A stretch of DNA of 64,000 nt from contig NZ_JACHJL010000015.1 in the NCBI RefSeq assembly GCF_014203645.1, positions 150,213-214,212 on the forward strand. Reading direction: 5' to 3'. A program made the position numbers and the translations under genes. Origin of the DNA: Streptomyces zagrosensis. GTDB taxonomy: Bacteria > Actinomycetota > Actinomycetes > Streptomycetales > Streptomycetaceae. Shown here piece after piece: positions 16,178 to 25,296 of this stretch (position 1 is its first letter; each line of letters opens with the position of its first letter). The notes under the pieces were generated by a model. That model did not search any database. It saw only the letters and a program-made list of their open reading frames with translations, and was not told the origin of the DNA.

Positions 16178-17315
16178 CGCTTGAGTTTACGGCCGCGGCC
16201 CGGCCCGCGCCCCGGCCGCCCGCCGGGGTCGGCCGGCCGCCCCCGCAAGCCCCGTGGTCACGGTCGGAGCACGGTGAGTAAGCGAAGGCCCGCGCCGTGT
16301 TGGCCGCGACCGCCGTCGCCAAGGCGTCCTCGCCGATGCCACGTACCGCGGCCATCGCGCGCAGCGTCAGCGGGATCAGATACGGGGCGTTGGGGCGCCC
16401 CCGATACGGGATCGGGGTCAGGAACGGCGCGTCCGTCTCCACCAGGACGAGGTCGAGCGGGGCGACCGCGAGGGCGTCGCGTAGCGGCTGGGCGTTCTTG
16501 AAGGTGATGTTGCCGGCGAAGGACATGTAGTAGCCGTACTCCGCGCAGATCTTGGCCATCGTGGCGTCGCCCGAGTAGCAGTGGAAGACGACCCGTTCCG
16601 GCGCGCCCTCCTCCTCCAGCAGCCGCAACACGTCCTCGTGCGCCTCGCGATCATGGATGACCAGCGCCTTGCCGTGCCGCTTGGCAATGTCGATATGCCG
16701 ACGAAAGGAGAGTTGCTGTGCGGCCACGCCCTCCGGGCCGGTACGGAAGTAGTCGAGCCCGGTTTCGCCGACGCCGCGCACGTGCGGAAGCGCCGCCAAC
16801 GTGTCGATCTCCTCCAGCGCGGCATCGAGCGCGGCATCGCCACCGGGCGGGCGCCCCTGCCGGGGCCGGCCGCCCACCTGGGGGACGTCGGGATCGCCGA
16901 GCACGATGCGCGGGGCCTCGTTGGGGTGCAGGGCCACGGTCGCCCACACGCTGTCGTACGCGGCGGCCGTCTCCGCCGCCCAACGCGAGCCCGCCAGGTC
17001 GCAGCCGACCTGAATGACGGTGTGCACGCCAACCGACGCCGCCTTGGCGAGCGCTTCGGCGACCGTGCCCTGCTGCATGTCGAGATGGGTGTGCGAGTCG
17101 GCGACCGGCACCCGCAAGGGCTCAGGGAGCGGCGGCGGACTGTCCTTGGACCGGGCCCCACCGCCGGCACTCCTGCCAGCACTCTTGGCACCGACACCGA
17201 CACCGACACCGGCACGGCCGCTTCGCTGCCCGATGCCCTGGCCTGCGCTCGGGCCCGGGGTATTGCCGTCGCGGCTCGTATCGCTGTCGCCGCTGGTGTG
17301 TGCCGTTTCCGCCAT
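16161..17315 (-). CDS. tatD: TatD family metal-dependent hydrolase/DNase
   Basis: A 384-residue TIM-barrel phosphoesterase/3'-5' DNase. After about 70 low-complexity N-terminal residues come the metal ligands DSHTHLD, GETGLDYF, HDREAHEDV, HCYSGD and VETDAPFL. Start ATG 17315 is chosen over one 36 bp upstream, but neither has a good ribosome site. The conserved part ends at ANTARAFAY; the final 40 residues are Gly/Arg-rich and unlike the family. They run into the ksgA start, as expected if DNA between tatD and ksgA was deleted. Confidence 0.88.
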   Translation of the reverse strand: MAETAHTSGDSDTSRDGNTPGPSAGQGIGQRSGRAGVGVGVGAKSAGRSAGGGARSKDSPPPLPEPLRVPVADSHTHLDMQQGTVAEALAKAASVGVHTVIQVGCDLAGSRWAAETAAAYDSVWATVALHPNEAPRIVLGDPDVPQVGGRPRQGRPPGGDAALDAALEEIDTLAALPHVRGVGETGLDYFRTGPEGVAAQQLSFRRHIDIAKRHGKALVIHDREAHEDVLRLLEEEGAPERVVFHCYSGDATMAKICAEYGYYMSFAGNITFKNAQPLRDALAVAPLDLVLVETDAPFLTPIPYRGRPNAPYLIPLTLRAMAAVRGIGEDALATAVAANTARAFAYSPCSDRDHGACGGGRPTPAGGRGAGRAAAVNSSGELRP

Positions 17316-17593
17316 GGCCGCAATTCTATGAAGCCCTACGGAGGCGTGCATGGGTTGGGCCGGGAGCCCGAGGGTTTGGGCTGGGGCCCGAGGGCCAGCG
17401 GGTGTCCAGGGGGCGCGTGTGGGGCGCGCTCAGACAGATGCAGCGTCGGGCCAACCGGATCGGAGGCTGGCCGGCAGGGTGACCGCTCCGCCACCCCCTG
17501 TTGCCCGTGCACGCGCTGGGCACGTACGACTCACGCACTCAGGCGCGCAGAGTCCGCGTACTCACAGCACGCATAGCTCATTTGCTCGCTTGC

Positions 17594-18142
17594 TCACTTG
17601 CGGTGGAAGGGCCAGATATCCGCAAGGTGCCAGTGGTTTCCGCGGTCCTTGGTGGGCGGACCCGCTGCCGGTTCGGGCGTCGGCGCGAGGCCGGGCCCAT
17701 CCAACGCTCCACCAAGCCCGGGGCCCTTGCCCCGGGCAGCGCTGGGCACGCCCCTGTCCACGGTGCGCTGGCGCGGTGCCTGCTCGCGCCGGGCGCCCGC
17801 CGCGGAGGAGACCGAGGACACCTGACCCGATCGCATGATGCGCACGATATGGGCACCGCACTTGACACAACTCGGCCTGGTGAGCGGAGAGGGCACGCGT
17901 TCACCGTCCGTGTGATAGCTCACGTGCGGCTGCCCCAGGGCGTCCGCGTGGTGCTCGATGTCGTACGACTGCTCCCAGCCGTATCCGCAACGCATGCACG
18001 CGAACGCGTACGCCTCGTGTACGACGGGCTCAGCACCCACATCGCCATAGGCCAGCGCCTGTGTTCGAGCCAGCGCATTGGACTGGGCCAATGCCTGGGC
18101 TATGGAGTGGCTACCGCCTGGAGTTCCTGCGGATTCGCTCAT
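17594..18142 (-). CDS. conserved hypothetical protein with two CxxCG zinc-ribbon knuckles
   Basis: A 182-residue protein of unknown function. Residues 45-100 hold ACMRCGYGWEQSYDIEHH and SCVKCGAH, two CxxC knuckles that could bind one zinc. The C-terminal half is Pro/Gly/Arg-rich and ends in HWHLADIWPFHRK, a tail that looks specific. The start ATG has GGAG five bases upstream. It lies between tatD and rsmI on the same strand, with about 240 bp to tatD and 660 bp to rsmI, so it probably has its own promoter. Confidence 0.75.
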   Translation of the reverse strand: MSESAGTPGGSHSIAQALAQSNALARTQALAYGDVGAEPVVHEAYAFACMRCGYGWEQSYDIEHHADALGQPHVSYHTDGERVPSPLTRPSCVKCGAHIVRIMRSGQVSSVSSAAGARREQAPRQRTVDRGVPSAARGKGPGLGGALDGPGLAPTPEPAAGPPTKDRGNHWHLADIWPFHRK

Positions 18143-18805
18143 GGCAGCTCCTCTTGTCCGTAAGACAAGCCTTTCGGGATTGGGGCTTTCCCCCTCCTCC
18201 AGTGGACGCCTCTTTCAGCGGGTCCGCAGTAGCCGTTCCCGCTCCTTGATGGAGATTTGAATACTCCATGCCACAAGCACCCTGTTACGCGGTCGAACCT
18301 TTACATTCCGCGGAGACCCTTTTACCTCCCATGGGGTTCCGCCGGAGACGCCCATAGCGGAAGTGACCATGTTTTCGCAGCGTATGCGCTCATTGTTAGC
18401 TCAGCCCCGCTCATCCGAGCCCCCACGACCCACCAGCCCCAGAGGCTACGGAACGTCCTGCGCCATATCTCGTGCAGCTACCATGAAAATCCCGCAACGG
18501 CTTCCTGCTACGGCTACGACGAATACTGCGGCAATCATTCACGCAGCGGCCACCCCATATCCCTGCCGGGTCAACCTACCGCTGGCGGCCACGAGATTTC
18601 CCAAAACAATCTCCGCGGAGCGGTCACAACTCTCCGCCGAGCGGTTACGACGAAATTCATACGGCACCCTGAGGCGCCGGCCGCGAAAAATACCCCCTGC
18701 GCTGTACGCACTCCCCACGCCATCCTTCGGGCACGAGCCACGCCGACCCCTGTGGTGCACTCACGCCCCATGCCCCCGCGGAGCCCCACGCCTTCGCGGA
18801 GCCCC
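18143..18805. other. 663-bp non-coding stretch between rsmI and the zinc-ribbon gene
   Basis: Less GC-rich than its surroundings, especially 18255-18420. It should carry the promoter of the zinc-ribbon gene. A plus-strand reading frame here continues as an antisense shadow of rsmI and has no convincing codon bias. No hairpin or repeat stood out. Confidence 0.5.
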
Positions 18806-19678
18806 TCATCCAGTCCCGCGCCCCGCGTTCTTCGCCGCCACGACCGCGTCGAACACCTCACGCTTGGGCAGCCCCGTCTCGGCCGCAACCGCCGCGATGG
18901 CCTCCTTGCGCCGCTCCCCCGCCTCCTCCTCGCGGACCGCGACACGGCGGGCCAGCTCCGCGGGCGTCAGGTCCTGTGGCCCGGGCTCCGGCGCCCCCTC
19001 GACCACGATGGTGATCTCCCCGCGTACGTCACCGGCGGCCCACTCGGCCAACTCCGCCAGCGGGCCGCGCTTGACCTCCTCGTACGTCTTCGTCAGCTCC
19101 CGGCACACGGCCGCACGCCGCTCCGCGCCGAACGCGTCGGCCATGGCCGTCAGCGTCTCGGCCACCCGGTGCGGCGACTCGAAGTACACGAGGGTGCGGC
19201 GTTCAGCCGCGACGTCGCGCAGTCGGCTGAGCCGCTCGCCCGACTTGCGCGGCGGAAAACCCTCGAAGCAGAAGCGGTCCACCGGCAGCCCGGAGACAGC
19301 AAGCGCGGTGAGCACGGCGGACGGGCCCGGAACGGCGGTCACGGTGATGCCGTGTTCGACGGCGGCGGCAACGAGCCGGTAGCCGGGGTCGGAGACCGAT
19401 GGCATGCCCGCATCGGTCACCAGCAGCACCCGCGCCCCGCCCAGCAGCGCCTCCACCAGGTCCGGCGTACGCGCGGACTCGTTGCCCTCGAAATAGGAGA
19501 CCACCCGGGCGGTCGGCCGCACGTCGAGGGCTTGGGTCAGCCGGCGCAGCCGCCGGGTGTCCTCGGCCGCGATCACCTCAGCCGCGGCAAGCTCGACGGC
19601 CAGCCGCGGCGGCGCGTCGGCCGGGTCGCCGATTGGGGTCCCTGCGAGTACAAGTGTTCCGCTCACCGTTCCAGTCAC
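18806..19678 (-). CDS. rsmI: 16S rRNA (cytidine-1402-2'-O) methyltransferase
   Basis: A 290-residue tetrapyrrole-methylase-fold enzyme that methylates the ribose of C1402 in the decoding centre. Motifs: LVLAGTPIGD at the N-terminus, AAEDTRRLRRL, VTDAGMPSVSDPG, VPGPSAVLTAL and ESPHR. GTG 19678 is the start: GGAGG lies eight bases upstream. A longer in-frame version would add 62 residues without similarity. It diverges from pmt, as in mycobacteria (Rv1003/Rv1002c). Confidence 0.94.
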   Translation of the reverse strand: MTGTVSGTLVLAGTPIGDPADAPPRLAVELAAAEVIAAEDTRRLRRLTQALDVRPTARVVSYFEGNESARTPDLVEALLGGARVLLVTDAGMPSVSDPGYRLVAAAVEHGITVTAVPGPSAVLTALAVSGLPVDRFCFEGFPPRKSGERLSRLRDVAAERRTLVYFESPHRVAETLTAMADAFGAERRAAVCRELTKTYEEVKRGPLAELAEWAAGDVRGEITIVVEGAPEPGPQDLTPAELARRVAVREEEAGERRKEAIAAVAAETGLPKREVFDAVVAAKNAGRGTG

Positions 19679-19945
19679 CCGCCCATCCTCCCAGCCGCGC
19701 GGACACCAACCCGGCACGCTCACAGCGAGACGGACCGGGGGTGCGGGTGTGCGCCTGAACGCACCGGCGGATCGACACCGGCCCGAAGCTGAACCCGGAC
19801 CGGCCAGACCCGAACCCAAACCGGTCCGGCCCGGGCACTCGTACACACACTCGCACCCGTACACGCACCAGGACGACCGGCATCGACACGGTCATCGAAG
19901 TGCCGCACTCGCGACTCCCACAACAGCGTTCCCTACGATGGCGCG

Positions 19946-21712
19946 GTGACGAGTGACATCGCGACCCATGCCCAGCGGGGCCAAGCCGCCGATCAGCAGC
20001 CGCTGCCCTGGCAGCTGCGGCTGCGCCGATTCGGTTACGCGGGCCGGGCGCGGACCGATGTCCGTGACCGGCTGGTGCCGCCCTACCCCGAACCCGGCAC
20101 CCGGCTGTGGACCGCTCTCGGCATGAGCCCACTGGTGGCGCAGCGACTGGCCCGTTGCGCGGGCTGGGGCGGGCCGCTGCTGGTCGCCCTGTTCGCGGGC
20201 CTCCTGCGGTTCTGGCGGCTCGACAGCCCGAAAGCGGTGATATTCGACGAGACGTACTACGCCAAGGACGCCTGGTCGCTGCTCCAGTTCGGGTACGAAG
20301 GCACCTGGCACAAGGACGCCAACGACCACATCCTGGACAGCCCGCGACGCATCCCGCTCGGCGACGCCCCCGCTTACGTGGTGCATCCGCCGGTCGGCAA
20401 GTGGGTCATCGCGTTCGGTGAACAGCTCTTCGGGCTCGATCCGTTCGGCTGGCGGTTCATGGTGGCCGTCCTCGGTACGCTCTCGGTGCTGATGCTGTGC
20501 CGCATCGGGCGCCGACTCTTCCGCTCCACCGCACTCGGCTGCCTTGCGGGCGGCCTGCTGGCCGTGGACGGGCTGCACTTCGTGATGAGCCGCACCGCGC
20601 TGCTCGACCTGGTGCTGATGTTCTTCATCCTGGCGGCGTTCGGCGCTCTCCTCGTGGACCGCGACCGCGCGCGCGCCCGGCTCGCAAGGGCGCTTCCAAT
20701 CGGCCCCGACGGCCTCGCCAGGCCGGACGAGACGGTTGCCGAACGCCTTGGGCTCGGCTGGCGGCCCTGGCGGATCGCGGCTGGCGTCTGCCTCGGCCTG
20801 GCCTGCGGCACCAAGTGGAACGGGCTGTACGTGCTGGCCGCGTTCGGGCTGATGACGGTGATGTGGGACGCGGGCGCCCGACGCACGGCTGGCGCTTGGC
20901 GCCCCTACCGCACCGCTTTGCGCCGGGACGTGCCGTGGGCGTTCCTCGCCACCGTGCCGGTCGCCATCGGCACGTACGTCGCCACCTGGGCCGGCTGGTT
21001 CGCCAACAGCGGCAGCTACAGCGAGCAGCGCGGCTGGCAACACAGCGGCTACTTCCGACACTGGGCCGAAACCGATGGCGGCCACTCGGACAACGGCACC
21101 TTCGCGTGGCTGCTCAACCCCCTGCGCAGCCTGTGGCACTACGAGAAGGAGGTCTACGACTTCCACGTGGGCCTCGACTCGCCGCATACGTATCAGTCGA
21201 ACCCCTGGAGCTGGCTCGTCCAGTCGCGCCCCGTCTCGTACTTCTACGAGTCCCCCAAGCCCGGCGAAGACGGCTGCCCGGCCGACGCCACCGAGAAGTG
21301 CGCCCGCGAGGTACTCGCCCTAGGCACCCCGCTGTTGTGGTGGACGGCATGCTTCGCGCTGCTGTACCTCCTCTACCGCTGGGCCCTGCGCCGCGACTGG
21401 CGCGCGGGCGCAATCCTGTGCGGCACGGCGGCCGGGCTACTGCCCTGGTTCGCGTACCAGGAGCGCACGATCTTCTCCTTCTACGCGGTGGTCTTCATCC
21501 CGTTCCTCTGTCTTGCGGTCGCCATGATGCTCGGCGCCATCATCGGCCCCCCAGGCTCCACCGAACGCCGCCGCATCATCGGCACGGTCACCGCGGGCGG
21601 ACTGGTCCTGCTGATCGTCTGGAACTTCATCTACTTCTTCCCCATCTACACGGGCCAGCCCATCCCCATCGACACCTGGCGAGACCGGATATGGCTGGAC
21701 ACGTGGATCTAA
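19946..21712 (+). CDS. pmt: protein O-mannosyltransferase (GT39)
   Basis: An integral membrane enzyme of 588 residues that transfers mannose from polyprenyl-phosphate mannose to secreted proteins. The first luminal loop has the catalytic Asp-Glu in FDETYYAKDAW (about residue 100). About 10-12 membrane segments follow, with the C-terminal loop GQPIPIDTWRDRIWLDTWI typical of actinobacterial Pmt. The start is GTG 19946. It diverges from rsmI across 267 bp. In S. coelicolor Pmt glycosylates lipoproteins such as PstS and serves as phage phiC31 receptor machinery. Confidence 0.93.
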   Translation: MTSDIATHAQRGQAADQQPLPWQLRLRRFGYAGRARTDVRDRLVPPYPEPGTRLWTALGMSPLVAQRLARCAGWGGPLLVALFAGLLRFWRLDSPKAVIFDETYYAKDAWSLLQFGYEGTWHKDANDHILDSPRRIPLGDAPAYVVHPPVGKWVIAFGEQLFGLDPFGWRFMVAVLGTLSVLMLCRIGRRLFRSTALGCLAGGLLAVDGLHFVMSRTALLDLVLMFFILAAFGALLVDRDRARARLARALPIGPDGLARPDETVAERLGLGWRPWRIAAGVCLGLACGTKWNGLYVLAAFGLMTVMWDAGARRTAGAWRPYRTALRRDVPWAFLATVPVAIGTYVATWAGWFANSGSYSEQRGWQHSGYFRHWAETDGGHSDNGTFAWLLNPLRSLWHYEKEVYDFHVGLDSPHTYQSNPWSWLVQSRPVSYFYESPKPGEDGCPADATEKCAREVLALGTPLLWWTACFALLYLLYRWALRRDWRAGAILCGTAAGLLPWFAYQERTIFSFYAVVFIPFLCLAVAMMLGAIIGPPGSTERRRIIGTVTAGGLVLLIVWNFIYFFPIYTGQPIPIDTWRDRIWLDTWI

Positions 21713-22001
21713 AGGGTGCGGACTTTGGGGGCGCGGGGGAGGCACTTCGCTGAATCGCCGCGTTGGTTGGCATTGGTTGGCGTGGGTCACCGCTGCTTGC
21801 TGTTGCTTGCCGTTGGCCTCATTCGGTCACATTGATCGTCTTTGGTTGGCATCGGTCGCGTTGGTCGTCATCGGTCGTGGCGGCTGGGCCCCGGGCGGCC
21901 CACAAACGGCCCGAAGGCGGGTCGCGGGTGCGACCGCCGTCGAACAGTCCGGGCCGCCCCCCGGCGGGAGAGCGAACAGCGTGCAGCCCGGTCGGGTGCG
22001 A
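21713..22001. other. intergenic stretch with imperfect TTGGTTGGC repeats
   Basis: Convergent gap between pmt and the oxidoreductase gene. TTGGTTGGCA-like words recur at about 21762, 21772 and 21843, among many GGTCG/GTTGG words. No open frame of note and no strong terminator hairpin was seen. Confidence 0.5.
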
Positions 22002-22937
22002 TCAGGGAGCGAGCACGACCGTCTTGCCGGGCAGCCGCCCGGCGTCGGCGTCCGCGTGCACGGCGGCCAACTCGGCCACCGGGCGGCGGGCGGCGACGTG
22101 CACCCGAAGCGTGCCGGCATCCACCTTGGCGACCAGCTCGGTCAGCTGGGCTCCGTCGCTGCGGACCCACAGGCTCGCGCTGCGCACTCCCCGGGCGGGG
22201 TCCTCGGGAATCGGGCCGGCTGTACTGGCGCCGACCCCGCCGTCAGCGACGTAGTTCGTCAACTGCGCGAGCTCCTGCGGGGAGACGCGCACATGGTTCA
22301 CCACGACCTGGAACGGACCGCCCACGGCGGCCGGACCCGCAGCCAGGACGAGGGGGCCCACGACCCGGTCCGCGCCGTAGCCCCGAAGGCGGTCGGCGTG
22401 CTGTGGCTCGTCCACCGCGGTCACGTGCGCTCCCGCGTCGGCGGCGAGCTGCACCACGAGGCTGCCCACCGCACCCCCCGCCCCGTTCACCAGGACGGTC
22501 TGGCCGGGCTTCAGCTCGGCGAGCTCAAACACCGTCTGCCAGGCCGCCAGGCCGGTCAGCGGCAGCGCCGCGGCATCGACCAGCTCGGTCGTCTGGGGCG
22601 CCGGGGCCAGGGTCCCGGCCGAGGCGAGCACGTACTCGGCGGCGCCGCCAGCGGAGTCGATGGGCAGCATCGCCACGACCCGGTTGCCGACCTCCAGCCC
22701 CGTCACGTCCGCGCCGAGTTCAGCGATGGTGCCCGCCAGGTCGATCCCCGGCACGTACGGGAGAGTGATCGGAACCATCTCGGCCAGGACACCGGCGCGT
22801 ATGTGGTCATCGACCGGGTTGAACGACGTGGCCGCCACCCGCACCAGCACCTGCCCGGGGCCGGGGACCGGACGATCGACGTCCTCGTAACGCAAAACCT
22901 CGCTGCTGCCGAACTCGTGGAAACGCATTGCCTTCAT
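22002..22937 (-). CDS. NADP-dependent quinone oxidoreductase-like (MDR family)
   Basis: A 311-residue zinc-free medium-chain reductase: MKAMRFHEFGSSEVLRYEDV at the N-terminus, PGIDLAGTI, and the nucleotide-binding loop VNGAGGAVGSLVVQLA. It would reduce quinones or enones with NADPH. The start ATG 22937 has GGAGA upstream. It follows the dioxygenase gene by 78 bp on the same strand, so both should be in one MarR-controlled operon. Confidence 0.88.
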   Translation of the reverse strand: MKAMRFHEFGSSEVLRYEDVDRPVPGPGQVLVRVAATSFNPVDDHIRAGVLAEMVPITLPYVPGIDLAGTIAELGADVTGLEVGNRVVAMLPIDSAGGAAEYVLASAGTLAPAPQTTELVDAAALPLTGLAAWQTVFELAELKPGQTVLVNGAGGAVGSLVVQLAADAGAHVTAVDEPQHADRLRGYGADRVVGPLVLAAGPAAVGGPFQVVVNHVRVSPQELAQLTNYVADGGVGASTAGPIPEDPARGVRSASLWVRSDGAQLTELVAKVDAGTLRVHVAARRPVAELAAVHADADAGRLPGKTVVLAP

Positions 22938-23015
22938 GGCACTTTCTCCAGGGTGTATGGGTGTCGCGCCAAGGGATGAGGCGACCAGTCGGGAAGGTGA
23001 AACACGTCGAAGCAC

Positions 23016-23912
23016 TCAGGTCAGCTGCACTGACCGGGTGGAGTTCCCCATCACCATGCGGTCGATGGCGCTCACGGCGCTGCCGGGGTCGTTGGCGGCA
23101 CCAACGGTGAGCAACAGCGGGACGAAGTGGTCGGCCGTGGGATGGGCGACCGCGACACCGGGCGCCTTGTTCCGGTAGTCGCTGAGGGCATCGGCGTCGC
23201 CCCGGGCGAGGGCGTCAACGGCCCATTCGTCGAAGGCCGTGGTGTCGGCGGCGAGCTCCGGCTGGCGGAAGACGGCGAAGCTGTGCGTCATGAAGCCCGA
23301 ACCGAGAACGAGGATGCCTTCTTCGCGCAGGGGCCGCAGGCGTGCCCCGAGCTTGAGCAGAGCGCTGGGGTCGAGGTTGGGCATCGACAACTGCACGACC
23401 GGGACGTCGGCCGCGGGGTACATGGCCATGAGTGGGATGAAGGCGCCGTGGTCAAGGCCGCGGTCGGCGAACTCGTGCACCGGCGTCCGGCCCAGCAGGC
23501 CCGTGAGTCGCCGAGCCAGGTCGGTGGCGTCCGGGGTCGCGTAGGGAAGGGTCTTGTAGCGGGGGTGGAAGCCGCTGAAGTCGTAGTAGAGCGGGGACCC
23601 GGCCGCAGCTCCGGATATCGCGACCGGTGCCTGTTCCCAGTGGGCCGAGATAACGACGATGGCCCGGGGTTTGGGCATCGACTGGGCCCAGGCGAAGAGG
23701 TCACCGAGCCACTGCGGATCGTCGAGGGTGAACGGGGCCCCGTGGCTGACGAAGAGGCTGGGCAGGGGACCGTCGGACGGGTTCCATACCCGCTGCTCAC
23801 GAGCCTGTGGCAGGACCCGGGCAAGGAGCTCGTCGTACGCCGCGGCTGGGATGCGCGAGGGGAGGGGGAAAGTGAGGCCGCCCGGGGAGGGCAGACCGCT
23901 CGTGGTGGTCAT
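23016..23912 (-). CDS. class III extradiol ring-cleavage dioxygenase (DODA/LigB type)
   Basis: A 298-residue non-heme iron(II) dioxygenase-like protein. Candidate metal and acid/base histidines are in SLFVSHGAP, VISAHWE, GLDHGAF and GFMTHS, in the order typical of 4,5-DOPA dioxygenase-like proteins. The start is ATG 23912 with AAGGAG eight bases upstream. A longer frame begins MPRQVK, but that is translated operator DNA. Its catechol-like substrate is unknown. It is first in the pair with the MDR reductase and divergent from a MarR regulator, which suggests an inducible response to an aromatic or quinone compound. Confidence 0.88.
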   Translation of the reverse strand: MTTTSGLPSPGGLTFPLPSRIPAAAYDELLARVLPQAREQRVWNPSDGPLPSLFVSHGAPFTLDDPQWLGDLFAWAQSMPKPRAIVVISAHWEQAPVAISGAAAGSPLYYDFSGFHPRYKTLPYATPDATDLARRLTGLLGRTPVHEFADRGLDHGAFIPLMAMYPAADVPVVQLSMPNLDPSALLKLGARLRPLREEGILVLGSGFMTHSFAVFRQPELAADTTAFDEWAVDALARGDADALSDYRNKAPGVAVAHPTADHFVPLLLTVGAANDPGSAVSAIDRMVMGNSTRSVQLT

Positions 23913-23927
23913 CGAATCAGCTCCTTC

Positions 23928-23999
23928 ACTTGCCTCAGCAAATATTTTTACTTGCCGAGGCAAGTCAAAATATAGCCGTTAAGAGTTGCCTAGGCAAGT
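23928..23999. promoter_or_regulatory. three MarR-type operator palindromes
   Basis: Sites share the consensus ACTTGCC-NN-GGCAAGT. Site 1 (23928-23943, right half degenerate), site 2 (23950-23965, perfect) and site 3 (23984-23999, one mismatch, containing the palindrome TTGCCTAGGCAA). Centres are 22 and 34 bp apart. They cover the divergent promoter region, which is locally A/T-rich. Confidence 0.8.
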
Positions 24000-24033
24000 G
24001 ACGCAAGGTCCCCGGGCACGTACGATGAGGGTC

Positions 24034-24507
24034 ATGGACACCCAGTCACCTTGGCTCGACGACGACCAGCAGGACCTGTGGCAGGCGCTGCTCACGGTCG
24101 TCATCGCCCTCCCGGCGGCCCTCGACCGCCAGTTGCAGAGAGACGCAGGCATCTCCAACTTCGAGTACGGGGTTCTGGCCCAGCTGTCCATGACCGACGA
24201 GGCCACGATGCGGCTCAGCGACCTGGCCCGAGCCTGCGACAGCACCCAGCCCCGCCTGTCAAAGGTGATGGACCGCTTCGAAGCCCGCGGGTGGGTCACC
24301 CGCCGTCCCGACCCCAGCGACGGTCGATACACCTTCGGCACCCTGACCGACGCCGGCCGGCAAAAGCTCATCGAAAGCGCACCTGAACACGTCGCGCAGG
24401 TGAAGCGGCTCGTGTTCGATCCGCTCAGCGCCGCTCAGCGCCGCCACCTCGGGGGCGCACTCACCCACATCGCCGCCACCGTGCGCCGGGAACTCGAAGG
24501 AGGCTGA
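24034..24507 (+). CDS. MarR family transcriptional regulator
   Basis: A 157-residue winged-helix repressor: dimerisation helices at both ends, recognition region LSDLARACDSTQPRLSKVMDRFE and wing RRPDPSDGRYTFGTLT. No Cys appears in the N-terminal helix, so it is unlikely to be an OhrR-type thiol sensor; a phenolic ligand is plausible. The start ATG 24034 is preceded by GAGGG; upstream in-frame codons read through operator site 3. It very likely represses itself and the divergent dioxygenase operon through the palindromes at 23928-23999. Confidence 0.88.
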   Translation: MDTQSPWLDDDQQDLWQALLTVVIALPAALDRQLQRDAGISNFEYGVLAQLSMTDEATMRLSDLARACDSTQPRLSKVMDRFEARGWVTRRPDPSDGRYTFGTLTDAGRQKLIESAPEHVAQVKRLVFDPLSAAQRRHLGGALTHIAATVRRELEGG

Positions 24508-25296
24508 GCGCCGTCGTCAGGCGAGGCCCCTCGTCAGCTCTGTGACGCCGGTGATGCGGTGTGCTGATGTGGTGCGTTGATGCGGTGCGTTGATGTGGTG
24601 CGTGGATGCGGTGCGTGGAGAAGGTGCGGACGCTCATCGGCGGTGTGGGGTGTGACCGAGATACGCGCCGAAGCAGCGAGATGTTCTTGCAGCCCTGATG
24701 CGCTTGGCCCACCTGCGGCGGCGGGCAGCACGTGTGCGTCCGCAGGGTCTCACCCGGCTCCGCCGCGACCTGGCGTACCGCGTGAGCGAGCACCGCGTAC
24801 GACCACCCCCAACTCGGCGGCGGCCTTCCCGAAGTTGGGCCTTCGGTGATGTCCGCCGCCTGGCGTTCGACTGCCCCCACGCAGCGCTGCCGAACGCCGG
24901 CCCCACACTGCCGGGCGGCCCACTCCACACCCCGTCAGAGGCGATGAACCTCGCGACCGTGTCGGGCCCTCGGGCCGCGGCCGTGGGTGATTTCGAGGGG
25001 ACAGGCATTCGCGATCGCGCTCTGTGCGCAGGCGCTCCATCAGGCCAAGGCCAGCGGCCGTCACGACCGCTTCCAACCAGCTCGGCCGCGCGCCCACGAA
25101 CCCCTTCCGCGGCTTACGGGCTCACCGCTCACGCGTTGCGGTGGCAACTCATCGGGTGCCGGGCGGGGCCGGGGCGGCGTGTTGGCCGTCCTGCGACAGA
25201 GGGCGGGCAAAGGCATACGAAGAGTGCCGGTAGAGTGCCCCGCGCCGCCCCCTTCAGCAACTGATGAGGGGTCTGATGAACTGTGGGGGTTCTCGA
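24508..25296. other. 789-bp non-coding stretch upstream of the penicillin-binding protein
   Basis: It contains the 13-bp tandem repeat at 24552-24616. Open frames run through much of it on both strands, but their products are Arg/Pro-rich shadows with no recognisable domain. It may be decayed DNA. The promoter of the downstream gene should lie near 25200-25260. Confidence 0.5.
24552..24616. repeat. five tandem 13-bp repeats
   Basis: Units TGATGYGGTGYGY vary at a few positions (TGATGCGGTGTGC, TGATGTGGTGCGT, TGATGCGGTGCGT, TGATGTGGTGCGT, GGATGCGGTGCGT). The alternating C/T at position 6 suggests duplication of a two-unit block. Confidence 0.85.

Noticed and set aside
18363..19382. Plus-strand frame crossing the gap and rsmI
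   Set aside because: Most of it is antisense to rsmI; the part in the gap has Ala/Pro/Ser/Arg composition with no domain or ribosome site.
23913..24033. MPRQV-starting versions of the dioxygenase and MarR proteins
   Set aside because: Both extensions are translations of the operator palindromes; good ribosome sites precede the shorter starts.
24698..25264. Plus-strand frame of about 190 codons before the penicillin-binding protein
   Set aside because: Arg/Pro/Ala-rich with no motif, similar frames exist on the other strand, and codon bias is not consistent.
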